Positions 18,160 to 26,823 of a stretch of 64,000 nt of DNA are shown piece after piece (the first letter of the stretch is position 1; every line of letters begins with the position of its first letter). Position numbers and translations under genes: made by a program. The notes beneath the pieces were generated by a model. The model was not told where the DNA came from and made no database searches. It saw only the letters and a list, made by a program, of their open reading frames with translations. The DNA is from Paenibacillus piri (GTDB taxonomy: Bacteria; Bacillota; Bacilli; Paenibacillales; NBRC-103111): the NCBI RefSeq assembly GCF_004354045.1, contig NZ_SMRT01000002.1, positions 620,001 to 684,000 of the forward strand, written 5' to 3'.

Positions 18160-18978
18160 ATGGCGGATCGGAAGGCTGCCGTAACATTCAAGCGTCCTGC
18201 CTGGCTTGCGGGACCGAGGCTGCAGCTTATGCTGGCCGGATTTTTGCTCGGCAATTTGATTGCCGTCTGGCTGACCGCGCTTCAGCCGTCCTCGCCTTAT
18301 TATTACCCGAAGCATTATGCATATCGCGAGCTGACGGCTTCCAACGGGATTAAACTGTACACGATCCAGACGGTCCCGCAAAATATCGTTCTAAAGCATA
18401 TTACAAGCAATGTGACACATACCGATGAGGTCGGAATAAACGGAGGCTTTTTTTGGGAAGGCGAGCTGCTCAGCATTGCGGTAATGAACGATCGGCCGTT
18501 GAAAGGGGAACAAGGTGATTACGGCTCCGGCTGGTACAATATCGACTATCCGAAGGGGACGCTGGTATGGGATGAAATTACGCGCAGATTTTCGGTGCAG
18601 GTTGTGCAGGAGGCCGGAGAGCTGAAGGTGACGGATAAGCAGCATTATTGGGCGCAGGGCGGAATCAGCATGTCGCTTCAGGATGAAGCTCACTGGGTAC
18701 GGCAGGCGCTGGCCGAAGATTTACCGGCCTTCGACGAGCAGCGGCTTCGTTCGGGCGTCATTTACGATCAAAGTCAAAGCTTATGGCTGATCGTCACAGA
18801 TACCCCGGCAACCGCGGAGCAGTTCCGCACGGCCGTATTGGAATTGGCGGGACGGAGCAAAGGGGTGGACGGCGTCTTCCTCGACGGGGACGGCTCCTCG
18901 CAAATGCGCAGCGTACAAAAACAGCTGAAGGGCGATTCGCGCGAGGTGTATCAAATGCTGGCATTGAGGCAAAAATAA
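18160..18978 (+). CDS. phosphodiester glycosidase (NAGPA-like) family membrane-anchored protein
   Basis: A 272-residue protein with an N-terminal cytoplasmic basic stretch and one transmembrane helix at about residues 18-38, placing the rest outside. The exodomain has features of the phosphodiester glycosidase (NAGPA/DUF2233) family: GINGGFFW early on and the catalytic-region signature GVFLDGDGSSQM near the C-terminus. Enzymes of this fold uncover sugars by cleaving sugar-1-phosphodiesters and may act on teichoic acid or exopolysaccharide. ATG 18160 is set by AAAGGAG 11 bases before it; the ATG at 18124 has no ribosome binding site. Monocistronic, with a terminator at 19096-19119. Confidence 0.82.
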   Translation: MADRKAAVTFKRPAWLAGPRLQLMLAGFLLGNLIAVWLTALQPSSPYYYPKHYAYRELTASNGIKLYTIQTVPQNIVLKHITSNVTHTDEVGINGGFFWEGELLSIAVMNDRPLKGEQGDYGSGWYNIDYPKGTLVWDEITRRFSVQVVQEAGELKVTDKQHYWAQGGISMSLQDEAHWVRQALAEDLPAFDEQRLRSGVIYDQSQSLWLIVTDTPATAEQFRTAVLELAGRSKGVDGVFLDGDGSSQMRSVQKQLKGDSREVYQMLALRQK

Positions 18979-19095
18979 GCCGCGCGGAGCGGTTGTCCCG
19001 GCTCTTCATCCCGCGGGAGCCCGGCGCGGCAGGGCGTTGTGTGACGCGATCGACCCTTGCGGCGCTGGCTGAACCGCATCATATCGGATAAGCGG

Positions 19096-19119
19096 CTGCC
19101 GCTCCATGCGGCAGTTTTT
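19096..19119 (+). terminator. rho-independent terminator
   Basis: CTGCCGC (19096-19102) and GCGGCAG (19108-19114) form a 7-bp stem with a 5-nt loop followed by TTTTT. It separates the phosphodiester glycosidase gene from the flotillin operon. The 115 bp before it hold nothing I recognise. Confidence 0.85.
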
Positions 19120-19160
19120 GACGTTTTACAGCCGTAAATTTCCAGTAAAAAGGTAATTTC

Positions 19161-19188
19161 GCAACTTTCATAGGCGGAGCTGCGTATA
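19161..19188 (+). promoter_or_regulatory. candidate ECF (sigma-W-like) promoter of the nfeD-flotillin operon
   Basis: GCAAC (19161-19165) followed 17 bases later by CGTATA (19183-19188). The AAC and CGT cores match ECF sigma promoters such as those of Bacillus sigma-W, which is known to drive the homologous yuaF-yuaG-yuaI operon. The match is by eye and the spacer is one base longer than the commonest form. Confidence 0.5.
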
Positions 19189-19226
19189 GATGATGACAGA
19201 CACTTTTCGAATGAGGAGGTGCGTTC

Positions 19227-19760
19227 ATGCTGGGAATGTATTGGGGGTTTTTGATCACAGGGGTATTGTTTGCACTCGTTACGGTTATTTTCGGAGATTT
19301 TTTAAGCAATGCTCTGGATGGGGTTTTCGATTTTCTTTCAGGTGAACATCTGCATGTCCTTCAGCCGATGGTGCTGTTCAGCGGACTTACTGTATGGGGC
19401 GGCGCCGGAATTTTGCTGACCCGGTATACCTCGATGGGCGGTATAGCGATACTGCTTGCAGCGCTTCTGTGCGCCTTGGCCTGCTCGACGATCATTTACC
19501 TCTTCTATGTCAAGCCGATGCAGAACAGCGAAAATTCGGTTGCCTATTCGATGCAGGATTTGATTGGCAAAGTCGCTGAAGTGTCGGTGCCGATCCCGGC
19601 GCACGGCTATGGCGAGGTGCTGGTTAAAGTCGGGGCCGGGGTTTCCAACCATATCGCGGCAAGCTTCGACAAGCTGGATATTCAGAGCGGGGCGAAGGTG
19701 GTCACGGTGGAAGTGGTGGATGGGACGCTTTATGTCGCAAGCCTGGACGACCGGGCGTAG
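19227..19760 (+). CDS. NfeD-like (YuaF-type) membrane protein
   Basis: A 177-residue partner protein of flotillin. Three to four hydrophobic helices occupy residues ~1-105. A soluble C-terminal OB-fold domain follows (DLIGKVAEVSVPIPAHGYGE onward), ending in VEVVDGTLYVASL, the usual NfeD ending. GAGGAGGTG precedes the ATG. The gene sits 83 bp upstream of the flotillin gene in the same order as yuaF-yuaG in Bacillus. Its product is thought to support flotillin-organised membrane domains. Confidence 0.88.
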   Translation: MLGMYWGFLITGVLFALVTVIFGDFLSNALDGVFDFLSGEHLHVLQPMVLFSGLTVWGGAGILLTRYTSMGGIAILLAALLCALACSTIIYLFYVKPMQNSENSVAYSMQDLIGKVAEVSVPIPAHGYGEVLVKVGAGVSNHIAASFDKLDIQSGAKVVTVEVVDGTLYVASLDDRA

Positions 19761-19843
19761 TGCCGGGCCGCAAGAGTCCGAACGGCATGCGGGTCTGCGC
19801 ATGAACGAAGAAATCAGAGAAAAACGTAAAGGAGTTGTGTTGA

Positions 19844-21388
19844 ATGCCGGATGCTATGGTAGTTCCCGCAATTGTTGTGGGCGTCATTATCGTGCTGGGC
19901 TTGGCTTTTTGGGCACGCTACAAAACGGTCAGCCCCGATGAGGCGATGATCGTGACCGGTTCGTTTCTGGGGACGCGAAATGTGATGACGGACGAATCGG
20001 GACGTAAAATCAAGATTGTTCGAGGAGGCGGGGCGTTCATATTGCCGGTGTTCCAGCAATCGCAGTTTTTGTCCCTGCTCTCCCATAAATTAGACGTTTC
20101 GACACCGGAGGTTTATACGGAACAGGGCGTGCCGGTTATGGCCGACGGCGTGGCGATTATTAAAATCGGCGGCTCCGTGGAGGATGTCGCAACCGCGGCC
20201 GAGCAGTTCATGGGCAAGCCGACGGAAGCGCTGAAGGGAGAAGCGCAGGAGGTGCTGGAAGGCCATTTGCGCGCGATTCTCGGCTCGATGACAGTCGAGG
20301 AAGTATACCGGAACCGCGACAAATTCGCCCAGGAGGTGCAGGGCGTAGCGGCCAAAGATTTGAAAAAGATGGGACTTCAAATCGTATCTTTTACGATTAA
20401 AGACTTGCGCGACAAGCACGGCTATCTGGACGCGCTCGGGAAGCCGCGGATTGCGGCCGTCAAACGCGATGCGGAAATTGCGGAGGCGCAGGCGGTGCGC
20501 GACGCCCGGGTTCAGAAAGCACAGGCCGAGGAAGATGGGCAGAAAGCGGAACTGCTGCGCGATACGAACATCGCGGAAGCCGGGAAAGAGAAGGAGCTGA
20601 AAATCGCCTCCTTTAAGAAAGAGCAGGATTCGGCCAAAGCGGAAGCGGATCAGGCCTACCATATTCAGGAAGCCCGTTCCAAGCAAAGCGTTGTCGAGGA
20701 GCAGATGAAAATCGAGCTTGTACGCAAGGAACGCGAAATCGATCTGGAAGGGAAGGAAATTCTTCGCCGCGAGAAGCAGTACGACGCCGAGGTGAAGAAG
20801 AAGGCGGACGCGGACCGCTACGCCGTTGTCCAAGCGGCGGAGGCGGACAAGGAGAAGCGGATTCACGAAGCGGATGCCTTGAAGTACCGCATCGAGGCGG
20901 AAGCGAAGGCGATGGCCGAGCAGAAGCGCCTTCAAGGCTTGGCCGAGGCGGACGCGGAGCGCGCCAAAGGTACGGCCGAGGCGGAGGTCACCCGTCTGCG
21001 CGGCTTAGCGGAAGCGGAAGCGAAGCAGAAGCTTGCCGAGGCGTTCGAGAAGTTCGGCGAGGCCGCGGTGCTGGACATCATCGTCAAGATGCTGCCTGAG
21101 CTGGCCGGCAAGGTGGCGGAGCCGATGAAGTCGATCGACAAGCTGACCGTTGTCGACACCGGACATGGGGAAGGAGCGGCGCGCGTAAGCAACTACGTCA
21201 CCTCTTTGATGGCAACCGCGCCCGAAATGCTGAAAAGCGTTAGCGGCATCGATCTTGAAAAGCTTGTCAAAGGTCTCGTCCAACGCGACGGCGGACAGAA
21301 AACCGCCCCGGCAGCTCCGTCCGCTCCAGCGGCTCCATCCGTGGAAACGGCCGGAACGACCGCAGTGCCGATAAAGCCGGAGCAGTAG
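19844..21388 (+). CDS. floT: flotillin (SPFH domain) FloT-like
   Basis: Membrane-microdomain scaffold of 514 residues. A hydrophobic N-terminal segment (VVPAIVVGVIIVLGLAFW) anchors it. The SPFH/PHB domain covers roughly residues 35-200 (YTEQGVPVMADGVAIIKI). It is followed by ~200 residues of Ala/Glu/Lys-rich coiled coil with the EA repeats characteristic of flotillins, and a C-terminal oligomerisation region. A Pro/Ala-rich tail ends the protein. AAAGGAG lies nine bases before ATG 19844. Probably controlled by the ECF-type promoter in front of the preceding gene and ended by the strong terminator at 21505. Confidence 0.95.
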   Translation: MPDAMVVPAIVVGVIIVLGLAFWARYKTVSPDEAMIVTGSFLGTRNVMTDESGRKIKIVRGGGAFILPVFQQSQFLSLLSHKLDVSTPEVYTEQGVPVMADGVAIIKIGGSVEDVATAAEQFMGKPTEALKGEAQEVLEGHLRAILGSMTVEEVYRNRDKFAQEVQGVAAKDLKKMGLQIVSFTIKDLRDKHGYLDALGKPRIAAVKRDAEIAEAQAVRDARVQKAQAEEDGQKAELLRDTNIAEAGKEKELKIASFKKEQDSAKAEADQAYHIQEARSKQSVVEEQMKIELVRKEREIDLEGKEILRREKQYDAEVKKKADADRYAVVQAAEADKEKRIHEADALKYRIEAEAKAMAEQKRLQGLAEADAERAKGTAEAEVTRLRGLAEAEAKQKLAEAFEKFGEAAVLDIIVKMLPELAGKVAEPMKSIDKLTVVDTGHGEGAARVSNYVTSLMATAPEMLKSVSGIDLEKLVKGLVQRDGGQKTAPAAPSAPAAPSVETAGTTAVPIKPEQ

Positions 21389-21504
21389 CCGCAGCCCGGT
21401 TCCGAAGCCAAGGATAGCCGGCTTCGCCGTCTACAGGACGGGTGCGATTGTCAAGGATAAACCAAGCAATATAGGGACACTTATCCTTTATTTACAACTG
21501 ATAA

Positions 21505-21546
21505 AGTCCGAAGGCAAAACATCCGTTTTGCTCTCGGGCTTTTTTT
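21505..21546 (+). terminator. strong rho-independent terminator after floT
   Basis: A 16-position stem starting AGTCCGAAGGC at 21505 pairs with the segment ending TCTCGGGCT at 21540, with a 4-nt loop, and runs into TTTTTT. Confidence 0.9.
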
Positions 21547-21548
21547 GA

Positions 21549-21695
21549 TGTTCAGGAAATTATGCGCTGCGAATTTCTGTGGATGACCGGGGGCTCCCTC
21601 AAACGAAAGGTCAAGAGTTGCTTGCACTCATGACAAAACCCGGTGGACACGGATTAGCGGAATTGGCTTCGGAGCTTCACGTCACTTTGCCGTAA
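21549..21695 (+). other. open frame without start, possible gene remnant
   Basis: Between the floT terminator and the tctC promoter one frame stays open for 48 codons and ends in TAA at 21693. It has protein-like composition (for example GLPQTKGQELLALMTKPG and HGLAELASELHV). It has no ribosome binding site and no credible start. I cannot assign it; it may be the tail of a lost gene. The 75 bp after it hold only the tctC promoter region. Confidence 0.3.
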
Positions 21696-21772
21696 TCTTT
21701 ATGAACAAAATGCGGCAAATGAGCTTTATTCAACTTATGGCGTTAAGCTGTTCGCTGCGATCGTATAGATGC

Positions 21773-21778
21773 TACAAT
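21773..21778 (+). promoter_or_regulatory. candidate -10 box of the tct operon
   Basis: TACAAT at 21773-21778; the -35 region (TTCGCT, 16 bases upstream) is poor, which suits an activator-dependent promoter controlled by the linked two-component system. The sensor-kinase gene has the same GCTACAAT sequence. Confidence 0.4.
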
Positions 21779-21795
21779 GGCTTTGCTCAACTTAA

Positions 21796-21809
21796 AGAAA
21801 GCGCTATCA
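21796..21809 (+). promoter_or_regulatory. cre site (CcpA operator) upstream of tctC
   Basis: AGAAAGCGCTATCA matches 13 of 14 positions of the cre consensus TGWAANCGNTNWCA. It lies just downstream of the predicted -10 box and upstream of the ribosome binding site, a position that would give CcpA-mediated repression. Confidence 0.65.
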
Positions 21810-21833
21810 TCAACAATCAGGAGGTCTGAAAGT

Positions 21834-22898
21834 ATGTTTAATTTATTGCCGCGACATTCCATCAAAATGATGCTTGCCGGTATTCTCGCCGTCAGTTTGA
21901 CGGCCTGTGCGAGCGGCGCGCCCAAGCCTAAGGAGGCGGCTGCGCCCAAATCGAATGATGCGCCGGCCGCAGCCGCCGAAGCGTCCAAGTATCCGGAAAA
22001 GCCGATTGTCGTAGTCGCGCCGTCGGGCGCAGGAGGCGGTTGGGACATGACCGCAAGAACGATCGCGAAAGTGTTGACCGAGACGAAGGCGGTCGGCAAG
22101 CCGATAACGGTTGAAAACAAGCCGGGCGGAGGCGGCGCGGTATTTCTGGCCGAATACGCAAGCGGCAAAAAGGACGATTACAAGCTGTTCGTCAGCTCGC
22201 CGCCGATTTTGATCAATAACCTGAAAAAAGAAGGGAACAGCCCGTTCGGCTACAAAAATACGACGCCGCTCGCTCAATTGACCAAAGATTTCGGGGCGAT
22301 CGCCGTTTCCGCGAACTCCAAATACAACGATTTGAAATCGCTATTGAACGATTTGAAGGCGGACCCGACCAAGCTGACGATTGCCGGAGGCTCTGCGCCG
22401 GGCTCGATGGATCATCTGGTTTCCATCTTGCCTGCATACAAATACGGAATCGACCCGAAAAAAATTAAATACGTGTCATACGACGGCGGCGGCGAAGCGT
22501 TGACAGCGCTGCTGGGCGGCAATGTGGATGTGCTGGGTACGGATGCCTCCTCGCTGGATCAATATGTCAAGGCCGGAAAAATCAAAGTGCTGGCGGTCGC
22601 TTCCGCTCAGCGGCTCGGCGGGAGCCTGAAGGACGTTCCGACGATGAAGGAGCAGGGAGTCGATGCGGAATTTAATATTTGGCGCGGTATTTTCGGTCCG
22701 AAAGACATGAGCGCAGACGCGAAAAAATATTGGGACGACAACTTGAAGAAGCTGAATGACAACGATGTCTGGAAAAAAGAGCTGCAGGCCAACAACTGGG
22801 AAAGCGATTTCAAAAGCTCGGCCGAATTCAATACGTTTCTGGGCCAGCAGGAGAAGCTGATCCAGGATATGCTGACCGCCTTGGGCATGCAGAAGTAA
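21834..22898 (+). CDS. tctC: tripartite tricarboxylate transporter substrate-binding lipoprotein
   Basis: TctC-family extracytoplasmic receptor for a carboxylate such as citrate. A signal peptide ends in the lipobox LTAC, then a short linker leads into a Bug/TctC-type body (KYPEKPIVVVAPSGAGGGWD; VENKPGGGGAVFL). The GxGGG-rich loop and the later LLGGNVDVLG segment are typical. ATG 21834 follows AGGAGG at nine bases. 354 residues. First gene of tctC-tctB-tctA, followed by a sensor kinase and regulator that probably sense the same substrate. Confidence 0.92.
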   Translation: MFNLLPRHSIKMMLAGILAVSLTACASGAPKPKEAAAPKSNDAPAAAAEASKYPEKPIVVVAPSGAGGGWDMTARTIAKVLTETKAVGKPITVENKPGGGGAVFLAEYASGKKDDYKLFVSSPPILINNLKKEGNSPFGYKNTTPLAQLTKDFGAIAVSANSKYNDLKSLLNDLKADPTKLTIAGGSAPGSMDHLVSILPAYKYGIDPKKIKYVSYDGGGEALTALLGGNVDVLGTDASSLDQYVKAGKIKVLAVASAQRLGGSLKDVPTMKEQGVDAEFNIWRGIFGPKDMSADAKKYWDDNLKKLNDNDVWKKELQANNWESDFKSSAEFNTFLGQQEKLIQDMLTALGMQK

Positions 22899-23040
22899 GA
22901 GCAACTATCCGATGCAACAGGGATGCGTCGGTCCGGCGCGGAGGGAACGACTCCACAGTCCGGTATTGCCGGTCCGGGCATTCGCAGGCGCAGGGAGAGC
23001 CTGACCCGGCTTCTCCCTTCTTTTTGACAGGAGGCTTTAT

Positions 23041-23502
23041 ATGAATAAAACATTTGACCGTTATGCCGGTATCGCGTTTCTGGCGATCGGCGCGCTATTT
23101 ATCGTGGAAAGTCAGAAGATCACGTCGAGCGCATACGGCAGCAACGTCGGCGCGAACATTTTTCCTTTGGGCCTGGGCATTTTTTTATCCCTGATGAGCG
23201 TCAGGCTGATCTATGAGACGTTCCGCTACAAAGCGGCTGAGAAAGAAAAAGAGATGCTCGATTATAAAAGGTTCGGCATTATTTTTACGGCGGCGGTGCT
23301 GTATGCATACTTTCTTGAAGATGTCGGTTTCGTCCTGTCGACGTTCGCCTTTTTGCTGATCGGCTTTCAGACAATGCAGCAGGGCAAGTGGCTGACTTCC
23401 GTTATTATTGCGGCAGCCTTCTCGTATGGCGTTTATTTTCTATTTGTCCATGTGATGGACGGAACACTCCCGGGATTTCCATCTTGGCTAGGCTTACCAT
23501 AG
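23041..23502 (+). CDS. tctB: tripartite tricarboxylate transporter small membrane subunit
   Basis: TctB-like protein of 153 residues with four predicted transmembrane helices (first at residues ~8-26, the last near VIIAAAFSYGVYFLFV). It partners with TctA to form the membrane part of the sodium or proton-coupled carboxylate importer. AGGAGG lies seven bases before the ATG. It starts about 140 bp after tctC and is followed ten bases after its stop by tctA. Confidence 0.88.
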   Translation: MNKTFDRYAGIAFLAIGALFIVESQKITSSAYGSNVGANIFPLGLGIFLSLMSVRLIYETFRYKAAEKEKEMLDYKRFGIIFTAAVLYAYFLEDVGFVLSTFAFLLIGFQTMQQGKWLTSVIIAAAFSYGVYFLFVHVMDGTLPGFPSWLGLP

Positions 23503-23512
23503 GAGGGAGAGC

Positions 23513-25039
23513 ATGAGTACGATTGAATATTTATTGCATGGGCTGTCGACAGCCATGCAGTGGCATAATGTGTTGTTTGTCTTTTTCGGCGTATTGATCG
23601 GAACGGTGGTGGGCGTTCTGCCCGGCATCGGCCCGATGAGCGGCGTAGCGCTGCTGATCCCGATTACCGCGACGCTGACGGCTGGCTTAAGCCCGGAGGA
23701 ATCGGCTACCAGCTCGATTATTTTGCTGGCCGGCGTTTATTACGGAGCGATGTATGGCGGCTCGACGACCTCGATTTTGTTAAATACGCCGGGCGAGTCC
23801 TCCTCGGTCGTGACGACGCTGGACGGCTATCAGATGGCCAAGCAGGGAAGAGCTGGCGCGGCGCTGGCGATTTCCGCCATCGGCTCATTCGTCGCCGGCA
23901 TTGTGGCGATGATCGGCCTTATTTTTCTCGCCAACCCGCTCTCGGCGATTGCGATTAAATTCGGCCCGGCGGAATATTTTTCGCTGATGTTTCTCGGCCT
24001 GCTGGCGATTAGCGGCCTGGCCGGCAAATCGATGACTAAAGCGCTAATGATGACCGCTTTCGGTCTGCTGCTGGCAACGATCGGTATCGACAACGTATCG
24101 GGCTCGGCCCGGTTTACGTACGACATTCCCGAGCTGTTTCAAGGGCTAGAGTTTTTAACGGTCGCGGTCGGGATGTTTGCCTTGGGCGAAGTGTTTAAAA
24201 CGATTCTCGAGAAGGACGAGAAGGGCGAGGAAGTCGCCAAAATCAACCGAGTCATGCCGACGGGGCAGGATTTGAAGGACAGTGCGGGGCCGATTGCGCG
24301 CGGCTCGCTGCTCGGATTTTGCGTCGGGCTTTTGCCGGGGGCGGGAGCGATTCTGGCATCGTTCTTCTCTTATATCGTCGAGAAAAAAATAAGCAAAAAA
24401 CCGGATCGGTTCGGCAAAGGGGCGATCGAAGGTGTCGCCGCACCGGAATCGGCCAACAACGCGGCGGCGGGCTCGGCGATGATTCCGCTGCTGACGCTGG
24501 GCATTCCATCCTCCGGGACGACAGCCATCATGATGGGCGCATTTATTATGTACAACATTCAACCGGGTCCGCTGCTGTTTCAGGATCATCCCCAGCTGGC
24601 CTGGGGCGTCATCGCCAGCATGTTTGTCGGCAACCTGATGCTGCTGATTCTCAACATGCCGATGGTGCGGGTTTTTGCGAAAGTGATCGAAACGCCGGCC
24701 AAATATTTATTGCCGTTAATTATTGTCTTTTCCGTTTTCGGCGTCTATGCGGTTCAATACTCCACGTTCGATCTGCTGCTCATTATGGGCTGCGGCGTGG
24801 CGGGCTACTTTTTATCCAAAAACGATTTTCCATTGGCGCCGCTGGTGCTGGGACTTATACTTGGCCCGATGATGGAAAATAATATGAGGAGAGCGCTGAC
24901 GATTTCCAACGGCGATTTTATGATATTTCTGCAAAAGCCGGTATCTCTCATCTTTCTGATTATCGGCCTGCTTTGGCTGATCATACCGCTTGTCCTCAAA
25001 TTGAAGGGTAAAAAAGTGCTGGTCAACGAGGAAGTCTAG
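23513..25039 (+). CDS. tctA: tripartite tricarboxylate transporter large membrane subunit
   Basis: TctA-like permease of 508 residues with about 11-12 transmembrane helices. Family hallmarks are visible: GVLPGIGPMSGVALLIP near residue 40, YYGAMYGGSTTSILLNTPGE, and in the second half GLLPGAGAILASFFSY and GIPSSGTTAIMMGA. Ribosome binding site AGGAGGGAG precedes the ATG. Encoded immediately after tctB. Together with TctC it forms a complete importer. Confidence 0.95.
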   Translation: MSTIEYLLHGLSTAMQWHNVLFVFFGVLIGTVVGVLPGIGPMSGVALLIPITATLTAGLSPEESATSSIILLAGVYYGAMYGGSTTSILLNTPGESSSVVTTLDGYQMAKQGRAGAALAISAIGSFVAGIVAMIGLIFLANPLSAIAIKFGPAEYFSLMFLGLLAISGLAGKSMTKALMMTAFGLLLATIGIDNVSGSARFTYDIPELFQGLEFLTVAVGMFALGEVFKTILEKDEKGEEVAKINRVMPTGQDLKDSAGPIARGSLLGFCVGLLPGAGAILASFFSYIVEKKISKKPDRFGKGAIEGVAAPESANNAAAGSAMIPLLTLGIPSSGTTAIMMGAFIMYNIQPGPLLFQDHPQLAWGVIASMFVGNLMLLILNMPMVRVFAKVIETPAKYLLPLIIVFSVFGVYAVQYSTFDLLLIMGCGVAGYFLSKNDFPLAPLVLGLILGPMMENNMRRALTISNGDFMIFLQKPVSLIFLIIGLLWLIIPLVLKLKGKKVLVNEEV

Positions 25040-25097
25040 ACCGTCCTAAAGATTGTCCCCATGTCCGTCCCGTCTCCTCCGTGCAGGGGACGGGTAT

Positions 25098-25125
25098 TTG
25101 CCAGTCCGGACCGTTCTGCTACAAT
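25098..25125 (+). promoter_or_regulatory. sigma-A promoter of the sensor-kinase gene
   Basis: TTGCCA (25098-25103), 16-base spacer, TACAAT (25120-25125); each box matches five of six consensus bases. It would allow the two-component genes to be expressed independently of tctCBA. Confidence 0.65.
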
Positions 25126-25161
25126 AGATTACCGACATGAATGATGCGGGGAGGCTGTGCG

Positions 25162-26823
25162 GTGCGTCTGCAAACAAAGCTGATTTTAATTATTTGCTCG
25201 CTGCTGTTTTTGGTCATTTCGCTGCTGTGGGGCGTGTTCCAATATATGCTGGTGAACGCGCTGGAGGAGCAGACGGGCATCCGCGCACTGGCCGTTGCCG
25301 AAGCGATGGCCGCCATGCCGGAAATCGGCAAGGCGTTCGCGGAGCCGGACCCTTCGCACATCATACAGCCGTTGGCGGAAGCGGTGCGGTTGAAAACGGG
25401 CGCCGAATATATCGTTGTCGGCAACCGCGAAGGCATCCGCTATTCGCATCCGTTAACCGAGCGGATCGGCAAGGAAATGGTCGGCGGCGACAATGGTCCG
25501 GTGCTGGAAGGACAATCGATCATCTCCGAAGCGGTGGGCTCTTTGGGGCTATCGCTTCGCGGAAAAGCGCCGATCCACGACGCGGAAGGGCAAGTGATCG
25601 GCATCGTGTCCGTCGGCTATTTGATGGACGACATCGCCAGACGGGACGACGATTATCAAATGGAAGTGCTGCTCATCTCCATCGCGGCACTGATCATCGG
25701 CGTCAGCGGCTCCATCATGATTTCCCGCGGAGTCCGGCGTTCCATACACGGCTTGGAGCCTGAGCAGATCGGCATGCTTTATATGGAGAAGCAGGCGATT
25801 CTCGAATCGATCCGCGAAGGCATTCTCGCGATCAACAGACAGGGCTTTATTACGATGGCGAATAAAGAGACGCTGCGGCTGCTCGGTCTGCGGGAGGATA
25901 CCGATATAACCGGCCAATTGATCGAGGATATAGTACCGAACACGCGACTGCACGAAGTGATTTTGACAGGAAATTCCCATTACGACGAGGAAATGTTATT
26001 CGGAGAGCACGAGGTAGTCGTGAACCGGATTCCGATCCGCAATGCTCACAGCCAAGTCATCGGCGCAGTTTCAAGCTTCCGCAGCAAATCGGAGCTGTAC
26101 CGGCTTGCCGAGGAGCTGTCCCAGGTAACCCGGTTCGCCGAGGGCCTGCGCGCGCAAACGCATGAATATTCCAACAAGCTGTATGTCATTTCCGGTCTCA
26201 TTCAACTGGAATCGTACCAAGAAGCGATTGAAATGATTACGCGCGAATCCGATGTGCATCAAAGCTTGATCCAGTTTATTATGCGGGAAATACCGGATCC
26301 CGTCATCGGCGGGCTGCTGATCGGCAAATATAACCGGGCGCAGGAATTGAAGCTCGACTTCGAAATCGACGGCGAGAGCACGTTCAAGGACGTACCGGAC
26401 GGCTTCGACCGGGATATGCTCGTCACGATTATCGGCAATTTGATCGATAATGCGATGGAAGCCGCGCTCGATTGCGAGCGGGAAGACGGAAAAAAAGTAA
26501 AGCTGTTCCTGACCGACGCCGGAAACGACCTCATCATCGAATGCGAGGATAACGGCCCCGGTATTCCCGAGACGATTGCGGCACGCATCTATGAAAGAGG
26601 CTATTCCGGCAAGCAGGGCGAGCGGCGCGGGATCGGTCTGGCGCTTGTCAAGCATGCGGTCGACAGCTACGGAGGCTATATTACACATCATCCCGGCACA
26701 CATGGCGGCACTGTATTTACGGTAGTGCTGCCCAAGCAAGCGCAAGGCAGGGAGAAAAGAAAGGGGGCCGACCATGAACGAAGCGACGGAAGTTCCGATA
26801 CAAGTGCTCATCATCGAGGATGA
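25162..26823 (+). CDS. sensor histidine kinase, CitA/DcuS type
   Basis: Membrane sensor of 553 residues. One transmembrane helix at ~6-26, a periplasmic-type PAS (sCache/CitA) domain to ~160, a second helix near 172-192, a cytoplasmic PAS (~205-315), then a Spo0B/DHp-like segment (AQTHEYSNKLYVISGLIQL with the phospho-acceptor His) and an ATPase domain (IIGNLIDNAMEAAL; GPGIP). These features match the citrate/C4-dicarboxylate sensors. GTG 25162 is preferred because GGGGAGG lies seven bases upstream. The coding sequence runs 50 bases into the regulator gene, giving a polar C-terminal tail. Its position after tctCBA suggests it senses the transported carboxylate. Confidence 0.92.
   Translation: MRLQTKLILIICSLLFLVISLLWGVFQYMLVNALEEQTGIRALAVAEAMAAMPEIGKAFAEPDPSHIIQPLAEAVRLKTGAEYIVVGNREGIRYSHPLTERIGKEMVGGDNGPVLEGQSIISEAVGSLGLSLRGKAPIHDAEGQVIGIVSVGYLMDDIARRDDDYQMEVLLISIAALIIGVSGSIMISRGVRRSIHGLEPEQIGMLYMEKQAILESIREGILAINRQGFITMANKETLRLLGLREDTDITGQLIEDIVPNTRLHEVILTGNSHYDEEMLFGEHEVVVNRIPIRNAHSQVIGAVSSFRSKSELYRLAEELSQVTRFAEGLRAQTHEYSNKLYVISGLIQLESYQEAIEMITRESDVHQSLIQFIMREIPDPVIGGLLIGKYNRAQELKLDFEIDGESTFKDVPDGFDRDMLVTIIGNLIDNAMEAALDCEREDGKKVKLFLTDAGNDLIIECEDNGPGIPETIAARIYERGYSGKQGERRGIGLALVKHAVDSYGGYITHHPGTHGGTVFTVVLPKQAQGREKRKGADHERSDGSSDTSAHHRG

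Noticed and set aside
20090..20935. A 281-codon minus-strand frame with Leu/Phe-rich product
   Set aside because: It is the shadow of the flotillin coiled-coil region; the apparent hydrophobicity comes from antisense of Lys/Glu codons.
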